Below the pieces are notes generated by a model, which saw only the letters and a program-made list of their open reading frames with translations, did no database searches and was not told where the DNA came from. Made by a program: the position numbers and the translations under genes. Below are positions 45,713 to 54,266 of a stretch of DNA of 64,000 nucleotides, one piece after another. This DNA is from Streptomyces sp. NBC_00376 (GTDB lineage Bacteria > Actinomycetota > Actinomycetes > Streptomycetales > Streptomycetaceae), in contig NZ_CP107960.1 of NCBI RefSeq assembly GCF_036077095.1, positions 8,804,001 through 8,868,000 on the forward strand, given 5' to 3'. Position 1 is the stretch's first letter, and every line of letters starts with the position of its first letter.

Positions 45713-47110
45713 CAGGTGGGGCAGGCGCCGGTCCAGATCGCGAGGAGTATCTGCAGCTCGTGGACGACTCGGTAGAGGCTCAGGCCGACGCCGTCTCTTT
45801 TGGGGATCGGCTCAGTCGCTGCAGGGTGCAGAAGGCGTGGGCGACCGAGACGAGGGTGACGTGGTGGTGCCAGCCTGGCCAGGTTCGGCCTTCGAAGTGG
45901 GCCAGGCCCAGGGCCTGTTTCATCTCGCGGTAGTCGTTCTCGATGCGCCAGCGGAGCTTCGCGGTGCGCACGAGGACGGGCAACGGGGTGGTTGCGGGCA
46001 GGTTGGAGAGCCAGAACTGCACGGGCTCGTCCTGGTCGGCGGGCCATTCGGCCAGCAACCAGCGGACCGGAAGCTCGGTGGCGGCCGTGGCCTTGCGGAT
46101 CTCGCGTCCGGCGGGCCGGATCCGCAGGGCCACGAAGCGCGAGTACATGCGTTTGTGCCCGCTGCGGCCACTGCCCGGCCGTGATCCCTCCCTCCACTGC
46201 ACCGGCCGCGCGGAAGACTTTCCGGCCGCGATGACCAGGCTCTTCACCCTCCGGGCCGGCTCGGGGTAGGCAGGAACCGGCCGTCTGCCCCGGCCTGTGC
46301 AGGCCGGGGCAGACGGCTGTGCGTCCTCGGGCTGTGCGGTGGTCGGGGTCGAGATGCCCACCACGTAATCGAGACCGCGTTCTTCCAGGCCGAGCCGGAA
46401 GGCGGCGGTGTCACCGTAGCCGCCGTCGGCGATGTCCTGGGGCACCTCGATGCCCCAGGACCGCGTCTCGTCGATCATGTCGAGGGCCAGCTGCCACTTC
46501 TCGACATGGCCCACCTGGGCAGGGATGGCGCACTTGCCACGGCGGGCCACTTTGGCCTGATCGGCCTTCGGCGAGGCGGGATCCCAGCTCCCGGGCAGGA
46601 ACAGACGCCAGTTCACCGCCGCCGAGGCGCCGTTGGAAGCCAGGTGCAGCGACACCCCGGCCTGGCAGTTGGTGACCTTGCCCGCAGTGCCGGTGTACTG
46701 CCGGGTCACACACGCCGACGCATCCCCGTCCTTGAGGAACCCGGTGTCATCGATGATCGACGCGGTGGGCTTGACGACCGGCTGCATACGCCAGGCCAGA
46801 CGGGCCCGCACATGCGCCGCATCCCACGGGCTGGAGGTGATGAAGTGGGCCAGCGCCTGCCGGTTCCCGTCTTCGCCCAGGCGGGCGGCCATCGGTTCCA
46901 CCGACTTGCGCCCGCCGTCCAGCAGCAGGCCCCGCAGATAGACCCCACCCCACCGACGCTGATCCGCTCGCGCGAACGGCTCGAACATCTCCGCCGCGAA
47001 GTCCTCCAGATCACACCGGACCGCAGCCAACTCCCCACTCAGCACGTCCTGTCAACGACACGACCCATCAAGAAGACACGCCATCGCAGACCGCACATGA
47101 CCAAGCACTA
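45669..47110 (-). mobile_element. IS701-family element C
   Basis: Perfect terminal repeats TAGTGCTTGGTCATG and its complement, with CTAG at 45665-45668 and 47111-47114. Length 1442 bp. Its right CTAG is also the left CTAG of IS701 B2, showing two insertions at one site. Confidence 0.93.
45780..47045 (-). CDS. IS701-family transposase (element C)
   Basis: 421 residues, intact: ALAHFITSSPWDAAHVRARL, ASIIDDTGFLKDGDASACVT (Asp), IADGGYGDTAAFRLGLEERG (Asp, with a Gly-Gly variation) and TAKLRWRIENDYREMKQALG (Glu). GTG start at 47045. Distinct in sequence from the A and B transposases. Confidence 0.93.
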   Translation of the reverse strand: MLSGELAAVRCDLEDFAAEMFEPFARADQRRWGGVYLRGLLLDGGRKSVEPMAARLGEDGNRQALAHFITSSPWDAAHVRARLAWRMQPVVKPTASIIDDTGFLKDGDASACVTRQYTGTAGKVTNCQAGVSLHLASNGASAAVNWRLFLPGSWDPASPKADQAKVARRGKCAIPAQVGHVEKWQLALDMIDETRSWGIEVPQDIADGGYGDTAAFRLGLEERGLDYVVGISTPTTAQPEDAQPSAPACTGRGRRPVPAYPEPARRVKSLVIAAGKSSARPVQWREGSRPGSGRSGHKRMYSRFVALRIRPAGREIRKATAATELPVRWLLAEWPADQDEPVQFWLSNLPATTPLPVLVRTAKLRWRIENDYREMKQALGLAHFEGRTWPGWHHHVTLVSVAHAFCTLQRLSRSPKETASA

Positions 47111-47114
47111 CTAG

Positions 47115-48558
47115 TAGGGCTTTGTTAGGTACCCCGATTGATCATCTCCAGATAGGTTGTGATGTTCTTTCAGGTGTGACGCCCGAGGAGATGGACACGG
47201 TCCGCACACGCTTGGAGGCGTTCGCGGCGGAGATGCTCGGTTCTCTGGCCCGGCGGGATCAGCGAGCCAAGGGCGAGCTGTACCTGCGCGGGCTGATGCT
47301 GGACGGCAAGCGCAAGTCGATGCAGCCGATGGCCGAGCGCCTGGGCGTGGACCACCAGCAGCTCCAGCAGTTCGTGGCCTCCTCGACCTGGGACTGGGCC
47401 AAGGTCCGTGAGCGGCTGGCTCGTTGGGCTGCCGCTCACATCTCGCCGGAGGCGTACGCGATCGACGATGTGGGCTTTCCCAAGGACGGCTACGACTCAC
47501 CGGGTGTGGCGCGGATGTACTGCGGTGCGCTGGGAAAGCGCGGCAACTGCCAGATCGGCGTCAGCGTCAATCTGGTCAGCGACCACGCTTCCTCGGCGGT
47601 CAACTGGCGCCTGTTTCTGCCCGAGAGCTGGGACGACACCAAGAACACCGGCGATGCGCTGCTGACCGGGGCGATCCAGCGCCGACGCGCCAAGGCGGCC
47701 ATCCCCGACAGCGAGCGGCACAGGGAGAAGTGGCGCCTGGCCCTGGACATGCTCGACGAGGTCCGCGAGGGCTGGGAACTTCCTGACCTGCCGGTGGTCG
47801 CCGACGCCGGATACGGCGACGCGACCGGCTTCCGCGAGGGCCTGACCGAGCGCGACCTGGCCTACGCCGTCGCGGTCAAGGGCACCACCACCGCCTACCC
47901 GGGCGACGCCGTCCCCGAGCGCCCGCCCTACAGCGGCCAGGGCCGCCCGCCCGGACCGGCCTACCCCGGTCAGCACAGCACTCTGCGCCAACTCGTCCTG
48001 GACACAGGGCGATCGGCGGCACGAACCGTGACCTGGCGCCAGGGAAGCAAGACCACGAAGCACAATCCCCGCGCCGAGATGCGCTCGCGGTTCCTGGCAC
48101 TGCGGGTCCGACCCGCAAACCGGACGATCCGCCGCGCCGTCGACGGCTCCCTGCCCGAGTGCTGGCTGCTGGCCGAATGGCCGCCCGGCGCCGCCGAGCC
48201 CACCGACTACTGGCTCTCCACCCTGCCTGCCGAGACCCCGCTGCGCGAACTGGTCCGCATCGCCAAGATCCGCTGGCGCGTTGAACACGACTACCGCGAG
48301 CTCAAGGACGGTCTGGGCCTGGACCACTTCGAGGGCCGCAACTTCCCCGGCTGGCACCGCCACGTCACCCTCGCCTCCCTCGCCCAGGCGTTCTGCACCA
48401 TGCTCAGGCTCGACCCAAAAGCGCCTGCGCCGGCCTGACCCTCTACGCGGTCCTCCGCGCGCTTCAGGCCCTCCTGGCCACCTGGACCGGCGCCTGCTCG
48501 ATATGCGGCCAACCCGCACCAACACCAGAACCACACCACAGGACCTAACAAAGCCCTA
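47115..48558 (+). mobile_element. IS701-family element, copy B2
   Basis: Bounded by CTAG at 47111-47114 and 48559-48562. Length 1444 bp. All reading frames match copy B1 in reverse, so the two copies are identical or nearly so and form a 5.4-kb inverted pair. Confidence 0.95.
47176..48438 (+). CDS. IS701-family transposase (copy B2)
   Basis: 420-residue protein identical to the B1 transposase, intact, with the same DDE motifs (AIDDVGFPKDG, ADAGYGD, HDYRELKDGLG). It points away from element C, which is back to back with it at the shared CTAG. Confidence 0.94.
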   Translation: MTPEEMDTVRTRLEAFAAEMLGSLARRDQRAKGELYLRGLMLDGKRKSMQPMAERLGVDHQQLQQFVASSTWDWAKVRERLARWAAAHISPEAYAIDDVGFPKDGYDSPGVARMYCGALGKRGNCQIGVSVNLVSDHASSAVNWRLFLPESWDDTKNTGDALLTGAIQRRRAKAAIPDSERHREKWRLALDMLDEVREGWELPDLPVVADAGYGDATGFREGLTERDLAYAVAVKGTTTAYPGDAVPERPPYSGQGRPPGPAYPGQHSTLRQLVLDTGRSAARTVTWRQGSKTTKHNPRAEMRSRFLALRVRPANRTIRRAVDGSLPECWLLAEWPPGAAEPTDYWLSTLPAETPLRELVRIAKIRWRVEHDYRELKDGLGLDHFEGRNFPGWHRHVTLASLAQAFCTMLRLDPKAPAPA

Positions 48559-48562
48559 CTAG

Positions 48563-48942
48563 AGGTTCTGGATCTCTGACCGGCCCGGCGGGCGGTGTCT
48601 GCTGGGGCAGGGCGTGTGTGGTCCGGTCGGTGCTGTGGTGACCCCTACGACACCTCCGACCGATCAGGTCTGTGGAAAGACCGGTGGCGCTGGGTGCCGG
48701 CCGGTCCTCGCACGTTCTGCCCTCATGGGTCCGTCGAGTTCGGGATCCTCGGTGGATGAGCTGCCGCACGGTGACGCGTTTTTCCTCACGAGCTTCGAGC
48801 TCTGGACACGGCGTGCGCCCGTGCGGTCCGGCGGTGCCGCGCACGGCTGATGAGGTGGCGGGCCTTGGAGCCCTGGAATTAGTGCGCCGTGCGGCCCCGC
48901 GTGCTCGCGTTCGAGAACAGCACTGGCGAAGGGGCGGGATCC
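48563..48942 (+). ncRNA. Noncoding end of IS110 element; bridge-RNA candidate
   Basis: About 380 bases between the last CTAG and the IS110 recombinase start with no convincing gene. Some of it must be the upstream noncoding end of the IS110 element, because only eight bases separate the recombinase stop from the next gene. By family rule a bridge RNA should be encoded here. The element's left boundary cannot be fixed without an empty site. Confidence 0.35.
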
Positions 48943-50169
48943 ATGGACGTGTACTGCGGGATCGACTGGGCGGAGGGACACCACGACGTCGCGATCATCG
49001 ACAACACCGGCAAGCTGCTGGCCAAGTGCCGAATCGACGACGACCTGGACGGCTACCAGCTGCTGCTGGACCTGATGGCCGATCACGGCGACAGCGCCGA
49101 GACGCCGATCCCTGTGGCGATCGAGACCAGCCGCGGCCTGCTGGTCGCCACGTTGCGGACCGGGGCCCGGCAGGTGTTCGCGATCAACCCGATGGCGGCC
49201 TCCCGCTACCGCGACCGGCACGGAGTGAGCCGCAAGAAGTCCGACCCTGGCGACGCCTTGGTCTTGGCGAACATCATCCGCACCGACATGCCGATGCACC
49301 GGCCTCTGCCCGACGACGGCGATCTGGCCCAGGCCATCGCCGTCCTCGCCCGCGCCCACCAGGACGCGGTCTGGAATCGGCAGCAGATCGCCAACCAGCT
49401 CCGCTCGCTGTTGCGCGAGTACTACCCGGCCGCCCTGGAGGCATGGCGGCACAAGGCTGGCGGACTGACCCGGCCCGACGCGCGGAAGATCCTCGCTGCG
49501 GCGCCGACCCCGGCCACGGCCGCCGAACTGCAGCTCTGGAAACTCAAGGTGATGATGCACAGCGCCGGACGCAAGCGCGGCATCAACGAGGATGCCGAGA
49601 GGATCCAGACGCTGCTCCGGCAGCCGACCGCCCGGCAGTTGCCAGCAGTCGAGGAGGCCATGGGCATCCAGGCCAAGGCCCTGCTGGTCCAGTTGAACGC
49701 GGTCTGCAGGGCCGTCGACGAGCTCGCCAAGGCGGTCGAGCGGACCTTCCGCACCCACCCCGACGCGCCGATCATGCTGAGCTTCCCCGGCATCGGCGCA
49801 CAGGTCGGTGCCCGCCTCCTGGCTGAGATCGGTGATGACCGCACGCGCTTTGCCACTGCCGGCGGACTGAAGGCATACGCGGGCGCGGCGCCCATCACCC
49901 GGGCGTCTGGGAAACGCAAATACGTCGGGCGCCGGTTCGTGAAGAACAACCGGCTCAACCACGCGGGATACCTATGGGCCTTCGCCACCCTTACTCACTC
50001 GAAGGGTGCCAACGCTCATTACCGACGCCGACGGGAGGCCGGAGACTGGCATGCCCAGGCCCTGAGGCACCTGTTCAACCGGATGCTCGGGCAGCTGCAC
50101 CACTGCCTGCTGCACCGCTGTCACTTCGAGGAAGGCACAGCGTTTCCCCCACCTGTCCCCACTGGCTGA
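48943..50169 (+). CDS. IS110-family recombinase, second type
   Basis: 408 residues, intact. RuvC-like part: MDVYCGIDWAEGHHDVAIID (Asp), PVAIETSRGLLVATLRTG (Glu) and SRKKSDPGDALVLANIIRTD (Asp pair). Transposase_20 part: LSFPGIGAQVGARLLAEIGD then GGLKAYAGAAPITRASGKRK. It is only distantly like the IS110 recombinase at 4948-6144. ATG 48943 is preceded by GAAGGGGCGGGATCC. Probably an active element. Confidence 0.92.
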   Translation: MDVYCGIDWAEGHHDVAIIDNTGKLLAKCRIDDDLDGYQLLLDLMADHGDSAETPIPVAIETSRGLLVATLRTGARQVFAINPMAASRYRDRHGVSRKKSDPGDALVLANIIRTDMPMHRPLPDDGDLAQAIAVLARAHQDAVWNRQQIANQLRSLLREYYPAALEAWRHKAGGLTRPDARKILAAAPTPATAAELQLWKLKVMMHSAGRKRGINEDAERIQTLLRQPTARQLPAVEEAMGIQAKALLVQLNAVCRAVDELAKAVERTFRTHPDAPIMLSFPGIGAQVGARLLAEIGDDRTRFATAGGLKAYAGAAPITRASGKRKYVGRRFVKNNRLNHAGYLWAFATLTHSKGANAHYRRRREAGDWHAQALRHLFNRMLGQLHHCLLHRCHFEEGTAFPPPVPTG

Positions 50170-50177
50170 ACCGAGCT

Positions 50178-50612
50178 TCAGGAGCCGATGTCCCGGGCTT
50201 CGTAGCCTTCCAGCCCAAGGGCCAGCAGGGGCGGCACCAGTGCGTGGAGGTACCAGCTCACATCGGTGAAGCCGGCCGAGCCTGGCAGGCTCCGCCGGTT
50301 AATGGTGGGGCTAAAGCTGCAGGCTGTGCGGTGCGGGAAGAAGAGGAGCTGACCGCCGGTGCCCGCTTGCGCGTGGTAGACGCAGACGGCGACGTGGTAC
50401 TTCGCAGCATGCTCGGGCGCGTCCAGGAAGGCCAGGACCTCCCCCGTGTGGTCGTTGGTGGTCGACTGCCAGTCGTACAGGTCATTGTCGTTGACCATGT
50501 ACGAGAGCGGCTCCTCCAGCGACCACCCTGAGGTGGCCAGAGCCTCGACGATGGTCCGGACCGTGATCTCGCGCGCAAACGTGAAGTCGATGTCTGCGGT
50601 TCTGGACGACAC
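50178..50612 (-). CDS. Hypothetical protein
   Basis: 144 residues, soluble, with an alpha/beta pattern: DIDFTFAREITVRTIVEALA, LSYMVNDNDLYDWQSTTNDH, HVAVCVYHAQAGTGGQLLFF and LHALVPPLLALGLEGYEARD. GTG 50612 has GGAG seven bases upstream. I recognise no family; the composition is like small immunity or SUKH-type proteins, but no specific motif was found. It converges on the IS110 gene. Confidence 0.65.
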   Translation of the reverse strand: MSSRTADIDFTFAREITVRTIVEALATSGWSLEEPLSYMVNDNDLYDWQSTTNDHTGEVLAFLDAPEHAAKYHVAVCVYHAQAGTGGQLLFFPHRTACSFSPTINRRSLPGSAGFTDVSWYLHALVPPLLALGLEGYEARDIGS

Positions 50613-51123
50613 AGAGGCTCCTGGTAAGGCGATCAGCGGCACCGCATCGTCGCCGACGGCGTGGATGGCTGTCGATTGATTTGACGGCTTAGCTGCATGA
50701 GGTGTCTTTGTGCGCGATAGTCGTACTAGGAGGTTGACGGTTCGAAGCCGGGCGGCGCGGCCGTTTGCTCGGCGCCTGTACGGTCGGGCACGACCACGGG
50801 CCGACATAGGCCGACCACAGGCCCGACCACGCAGGCCAGGGCCCTCGGGACTGGGCCCGGCAGCAGCGACCCAATCGGGCACGCTCGTTGCCGGTGCACG
50901 CCACCAGTCGGGATCCGACGTTGCGCAAGGGAACGGGAGTGGCGCGGCCAAGTGCCGGCCGCGCAGGAGGCAGCCGCCGCCGGACGCTACCTCTCCGCCT
51001 GGCCCGCCCTCACCCTGCGGGCTGAAAAGACCCCTCCAATTGAGGCGTTCCTCAGCGAAACAAGTCGGGGGCGGGTAAGAACCAGGCCAGAGCCCAGCCA
51101 CAAACGGCGACGGTCTGTAGGGG
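50613..51123. other. Intergenic, no gene
   Basis: About 510 bases with low-complexity GC-rich stretches on both strands. Around 50735-50760 GGTTCGAAGCC resembles a tRNA T-arm, but no complete tRNA could be folded around it. No coding sequence is recognised. Confidence 0.4.
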
Positions 51124-51315
51124 ATGATGGAGAAGACGGCGGAGCCTGAGGACAGTTACGAACTCGTACCGCTCAGCTCACCAGCGGGGACCTACAACCT
51201 GACTGAGCTGCGCGAGCGCAAGAAGCGCCGAGAGGTGAGTGAGCGCTATACGCCGCTGCCGACCGATATGGCAGCGTCAAAGCTCCCGTGGAGGACTCGT
51301 AGCGGTCCTCACTGA
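51124..51315 (+). CDS. Possible small hypothetical protein
   Basis: 63 residues, charged: MMEKTAEPEDSYELVPLSSP, AGTYNLTELRERKKRREVSE and YTPLPTDMAASKLPW. An AGGGG sequence precedes the ATG, and a terminator hairpin begins eight bases after the stop, which supports a real transcription unit. No homology recognised. Confidence 0.4.
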   Translation: MMEKTAEPEDSYELVPLSSPAGTYNLTELRERKKRREVSERYTPLPTDMAASKLPWRTRSGPH

Positions 51316-51323
51316 CATGAACG

Positions 51324-51352
51324 GCCCCCACATCAGTCATCGATGTGGGGGC
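51324..51352 (+). terminator. Terminator hairpin
   Basis: Arms GCCCCCACATC and GATGTGGGGGC with a seven-base loop, followed by a CT-rich stretch. It ends the small 51124 frame. Confidence 0.8.
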
Positions 51353-51408
51353 TCTCCTCGTTCGTTGACACAGAATGCCAGTTGCCTGGCTGCCAGTAGC
51401 CTCCCGCC

Positions 51409-51921
51409 ATGGGAGAAACCGAGGTCCGGGTCGTGGTCCGTAAGTTCGATGGCAGCCTGCACTGGCACCACTCGATGGTGTGGTTGGGCGAGGACGAGTT
51501 CGGGGTCTGGCTCGGTGCGCCAATCGGGACGATCTATAGCAAAGGCGGGAAAGGGGAGGTTTACACAATCGAAGAGCAACGAGTCATGCTCTTTCCACAC
51601 GGAGCCTGGTGGACGGCCCGGTTCCAGGCAGCTCCAGCCCACCTGGACGTCTATTGCGACGTCACCACTCCTCCCGATTGGCCGCACAAGGGAGAAGTGA
51701 CCACGGTGGACCTGGATCTGGATGTCTGCCGGATACGGCAAGACGGATCCGTCTTCGTGGACGACGAGGACGAGTTCGCCAGTCATCAGAGGCAGTACGG
51801 CTATCCACGAGACGTCATCATGCATGCGGAGAGTGCCGCCGCGTGGCTGTCAGCCGCGCTGCACGACGCTGCAGAACCCTTCGGAAGCCGCTACCGCACA
51901 TGGCTGGACCGGGTCAGCTGA
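51409..51921 (+). CDS. DUF402 protein
   Basis: 170 residues. VVVRKFDGSLHWHHSMVWLG, RVMLFPHGAWWTARF, DVYCDVTTPPDWPHKGEVTT and VDLDLDVCRIRQDGSVFVDD then EDEFASHQRQYGYPRD match DUF402, whose structurally known members are Mg2+-dependent nucleoside di/triphosphatases (ntdP-like) or RNA-end phosphatases. The acidic cluster in the C-terminal half is the probable metal site. Start ATG 51409. Confidence 0.85.
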   Translation: MGETEVRVVVRKFDGSLHWHHSMVWLGEDEFGVWLGAPIGTIYSKGGKGEVYTIEEQRVMLFPHGAWWTARFQAAPAHLDVYCDVTTPPDWPHKGEVTTVDLDLDVCRIRQDGSVFVDDEDEFASHQRQYGYPRDVIMHAESAAAWLSAALHDAAEPFGSRYRTWLDRVS

Positions 51922-52633
51922 GATTGGCTTCGGTGTTGGTCAGGCTGCGATAGCGAGGGAGCGTCCGCCCTCAGCGGATGCCCTTCTCGCAGCGGCCGAC
52001 ACCCCGTTGCGGCCCGGTGCACGGGAACCCGGCGGCCAGCGGGGTCGGTGATGCGCTGCCCGTACGATGACCGGCGTGACCGTCCGCCGTGCCCTTGGCG
52101 CAGGCCCCCAGGCTCCCGCGCCCAGCATCCGCGCCGCCCAGGCCGACCTGCTCGACGCTCTCCCCGGAGAGCGCCTGTCCGACCTCGATGAACTGCGTGC
52201 CCGAGGCGTGCTCGGCACACGCCCGGCTGCGCCCCCGTCCCCGCGACGGACCCTCGGAACCGGCGGCCGCGCCGACGACGAGCTGCCCCACCATCCGGCC
52301 TGACCTTTGATGCCGCTTTCCCGGTGTTGTTTTCAGGGAATCGGCTGAGATCTGCTTCCGGCTGGGCCTGTTCAGCCAGGAGCGCCTCGGGGATCGGCGG
52401 CCGGCCAGTCCCTCTCGCGCGCGTCGGCGGGTCCGCGCGCACCGGTGTCTCGGTGTTCGCCGCGACGCGATGCACAGAGCGCCATGGCATCCGCCCAGCA
52501 CTCCGGGAATGGACGGACGAGCAGACGCGACTCGCGTTCTGCACCCCAACCGTCTACCAGCGCATGCCGAGCTTGACCACCACGGGCTTGTCAGTAGCGT
52601 TCTGACGGCCCGGCAGGACGTCTCCGCCCTTCG
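51922..52633. other. Intergenic with duplicated segments
   Basis: Contains the first copies of two duplicated sequences: 52087-52265 (second copy 54039-54217) and 52381-52447 (second copy 59224-59289). A short plus-strand frame from ATG 52067 to 52303 runs through the first repeat. No other gene is supported. Confidence 0.5.
52087..52265 (+). repeat. 179-bp direct repeat, copy 1
   Basis: Aligns without gaps to 54039-54217. In the frame that reads RALGAGPQAPAPSIRAAQAD then LLDALPGERLSDLDELRARG most differences are silent, which hints that this frame was, or is, translated. In this copy the frame is open from ATG 52067 to 52303 (78 codons). Confidence 0.7.
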
Positions 52634-52972
52634 TCACGACCTGGCGGCCTCCGTGGTCGCCAGCCGGGCCTTCTTGCGCTTGCGGACCCACTTGATCGAG
52701 CCGAAGACTGCAGTGATCGCGATGGAGAGGATGGTGCACACCGGCGCGAACTGCCGCGCCAGCTCGATCACCTGGTCCATCCGGAACCGCAGCAGAAGCC
52801 CCGCAGCCGTGCAAAGCGCCACGAGCACGGTGACCCCCACACCCACGTGGTGGTCCTGGACCCATACGTCAGCGGCCGTCAGCCGACGCCGCGCGAATGC
52901 CGGCGCCCCCTTCAGCACCTGGGCGGCACGCCACGTCCGCGAGCGGACCTCCAGGAGATTCAACCAGCTCAC
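52634..52972 (-). CDS. Two-helix membrane protein, coupled to sigma-like gene
   Basis: 112 residues. Basic N-terminus (LLEVRSRTWRAAQVLKGAPA), two predicted transmembrane helices, GVGVTVLVALCTAAGLLLRF and APVCTILSIAITAVFGSIKW, and a very basic C-terminus (VRKRKKAR). The start GTG overlaps the stop TGA of the sigma-like gene (GTGA), so the two are translated together. An anti-sigma or membrane-tether role is possible but unproven; no anti-sigma motif is visible. Confidence 0.75.
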   Translation of the reverse strand: MSWLNLLEVRSRTWRAAQVLKGAPAFARRRLTAADVWVQDHHVGVGVTVLVALCTAAGLLLRFRMDQVIELARQFAPVCTILSIAITAVFGSIKWVRKRKKARLATTEAARS

Positions 52973-53820
52973 GCGGCAACCCTCCCGGCCTGACGCGGCG
53001 CCTTCCGCGTGTGCAACTCCCCTGGGATCCAGATACGGCCATCGCCCGCAGCCTCGTAGAGCGCCGTCCTGAAGCGCGTCAGCCGATTCCGCACGGTCCC
53101 GTGGGTGATGTGCAGCTTGTCGGCGGTCTCCAGGCCCTTGAAGCCCATGACCGTCAGCCGCACGACGGCCTGAGTCTCCGGCGCCTGCTCATCGAGGATC
53201 TCCTCGAGGTCCGTGCCGAAGACCTCGGAGTCCACCACATAGTCGGTGGCGCCGAGCAGCCGCCCGATCCCCACCTCGTTCGCAGCGCCCTCTGTGAAGT
53301 CGTAGACGGCGTGCAGCCGCGCCCACTTCACCCGGTCCTGCGCCCACTTCACGTACGCCCGGCGGAACACCCAGACGCACAGGGTGATGAAGTACGACGC
53401 CAGGCAGCTGGCCCCACGCGGACCGCTGTAGTCCACCCTCCAGCCGCACTCCCGCTTCAGGTCGCGCTGAAGCTTCCGCAGCGCCTCCATCACCATGTCC
53501 ACCATGACCGTGTCCCGCGCTTCGCTGCTGCTCTTCAGCAGGAGCAGGTCGTCGGGGTGCACGAAGAACTTCCGCCCCTGACGCTCGGAATGCCTCAGGG
53601 CGAGTCGGGCGAGCGACCCTTTACGGATCATTCCGAGCACGATCGGCTGCACCTCTCGGTACAGCTCGTCCTCGAACACCTTGTAATCCCGCCCCTCGAA
53701 CCGGTGGTAGGCCAGTTCCTCGATCCGCGCGGCGTCGCGTCGGAGCCGAGCCGCACGGTCCCCGGTCAGCTCCGCGGCCACGATCTCGTTGATCTCGTTG
53801 ATCTCGTCTTCGGTACTCAT
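52969..53820 (-). CDS. Sigma-70-like factor
   Basis: 283 residues. Residues about 40-75 (YKVFEDELYREVQPIVLGMI) and 130-175 (FITLCVWVFRRAYVKWAQDR) resemble sigma region 2-type helices, and residues 230-265 (VVRLTVMGFKGLETADKLHI, GTVRNRLTRFRTALYEA) form a region-4-type HTH. The segment in between is unlike normal ECF factors. ATG 53820 is preceded by GAGGGGG at good spacing. It is followed, overlapping, by a two-helix membrane protein. Confidence in a sigma-type HTH is good; true sigma activity is inference. Confidence 0.65.
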   Translation of the reverse strand: MSTEDEINEINEIVAAELTGDRAARLRRDAARIEELAYHRFEGRDYKVFEDELYREVQPIVLGMIRKGSLARLALRHSERQGRKFFVHPDDLLLLKSSSEARDTVMVDMVMEALRKLQRDLKRECGWRVDYSGPRGASCLASYFITLCVWVFRRAYVKWAQDRVKWARLHAVYDFTEGAANEVGIGRLLGATDYVVDSEVFGTDLEEILDEQAPETQAVVRLTVMGFKGLETADKLHITHGTVRNRLTRFRTALYEAAGDGRIWIPGELHTRKAPRQAGRVAA

Positions 53821-54038
53821 GGCATAAGCCCCCTCGGTCTGGATCCACTGCCAACCCCGACGATGTTCTTGTCGCGCGGGAGGTCTGTTAGCAGTTGCCT
53901 CGTTGTATAGGAGGGGTGTGCGGGCAGATCCTGCGAATGTCACACGTGATTTGAACTTTCCTCAAAAGAACGAAGCGAGATTTCGGAGCAAGGCTCTGAC
54001 CAGGGAAAACGCGAGCCGAGGTCAGGCCGGCGAACCGG

Positions 54039-54217
54039 CCGTGCCCTTGGCGCAGGCCCTCAGGCTCCCGCGCCCAGTATCCGCGCCGCCCAGGCCGACC
54101 TGCTCGACGCTCTTCCCGGAGAGCGCCTGTCCGACCTCGATGAACTGCGTGCCCGAGGCGTGCTCGGATCCAGCCCGGCTGCGCCCCCGTCTCCGCGGCG
54201 GATCCTCGGGGCCGGTG
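54039..54217 (+). repeat. 179-bp direct repeat, copy 2
   Basis: Second copy of 52087-52265, in the same orientation, lying in the 446-base gap (53821-54266) between the sigma-like gene and the transpeptidase gene. The AT-rich start of that gap (53880-53990) probably holds the sigma-like gene's promoter. No gene is supported in the gap apart from the repeat frame. Confidence 0.7.
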
Positions 54218-54266
54218 GGCGGCACCCTCATGGGGTGCCGCCTACCGGGCGTGGGTGGTGTTGGTG

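Noticed and set aside
40251..48562. Composite transposon bounded by IS701 B1 and B2
   Set aside because: Each copy has its own matching target duplication (CTAA and CTAG), which shows independent single insertions and not movement as a unit.
50735..50765. tRNA or attachment site (GGTTCGAAGCC T-arm-like)
   Set aside because: No acceptor, D or anticodon stems could be found around it; the match is limited to the T-loop consensus.
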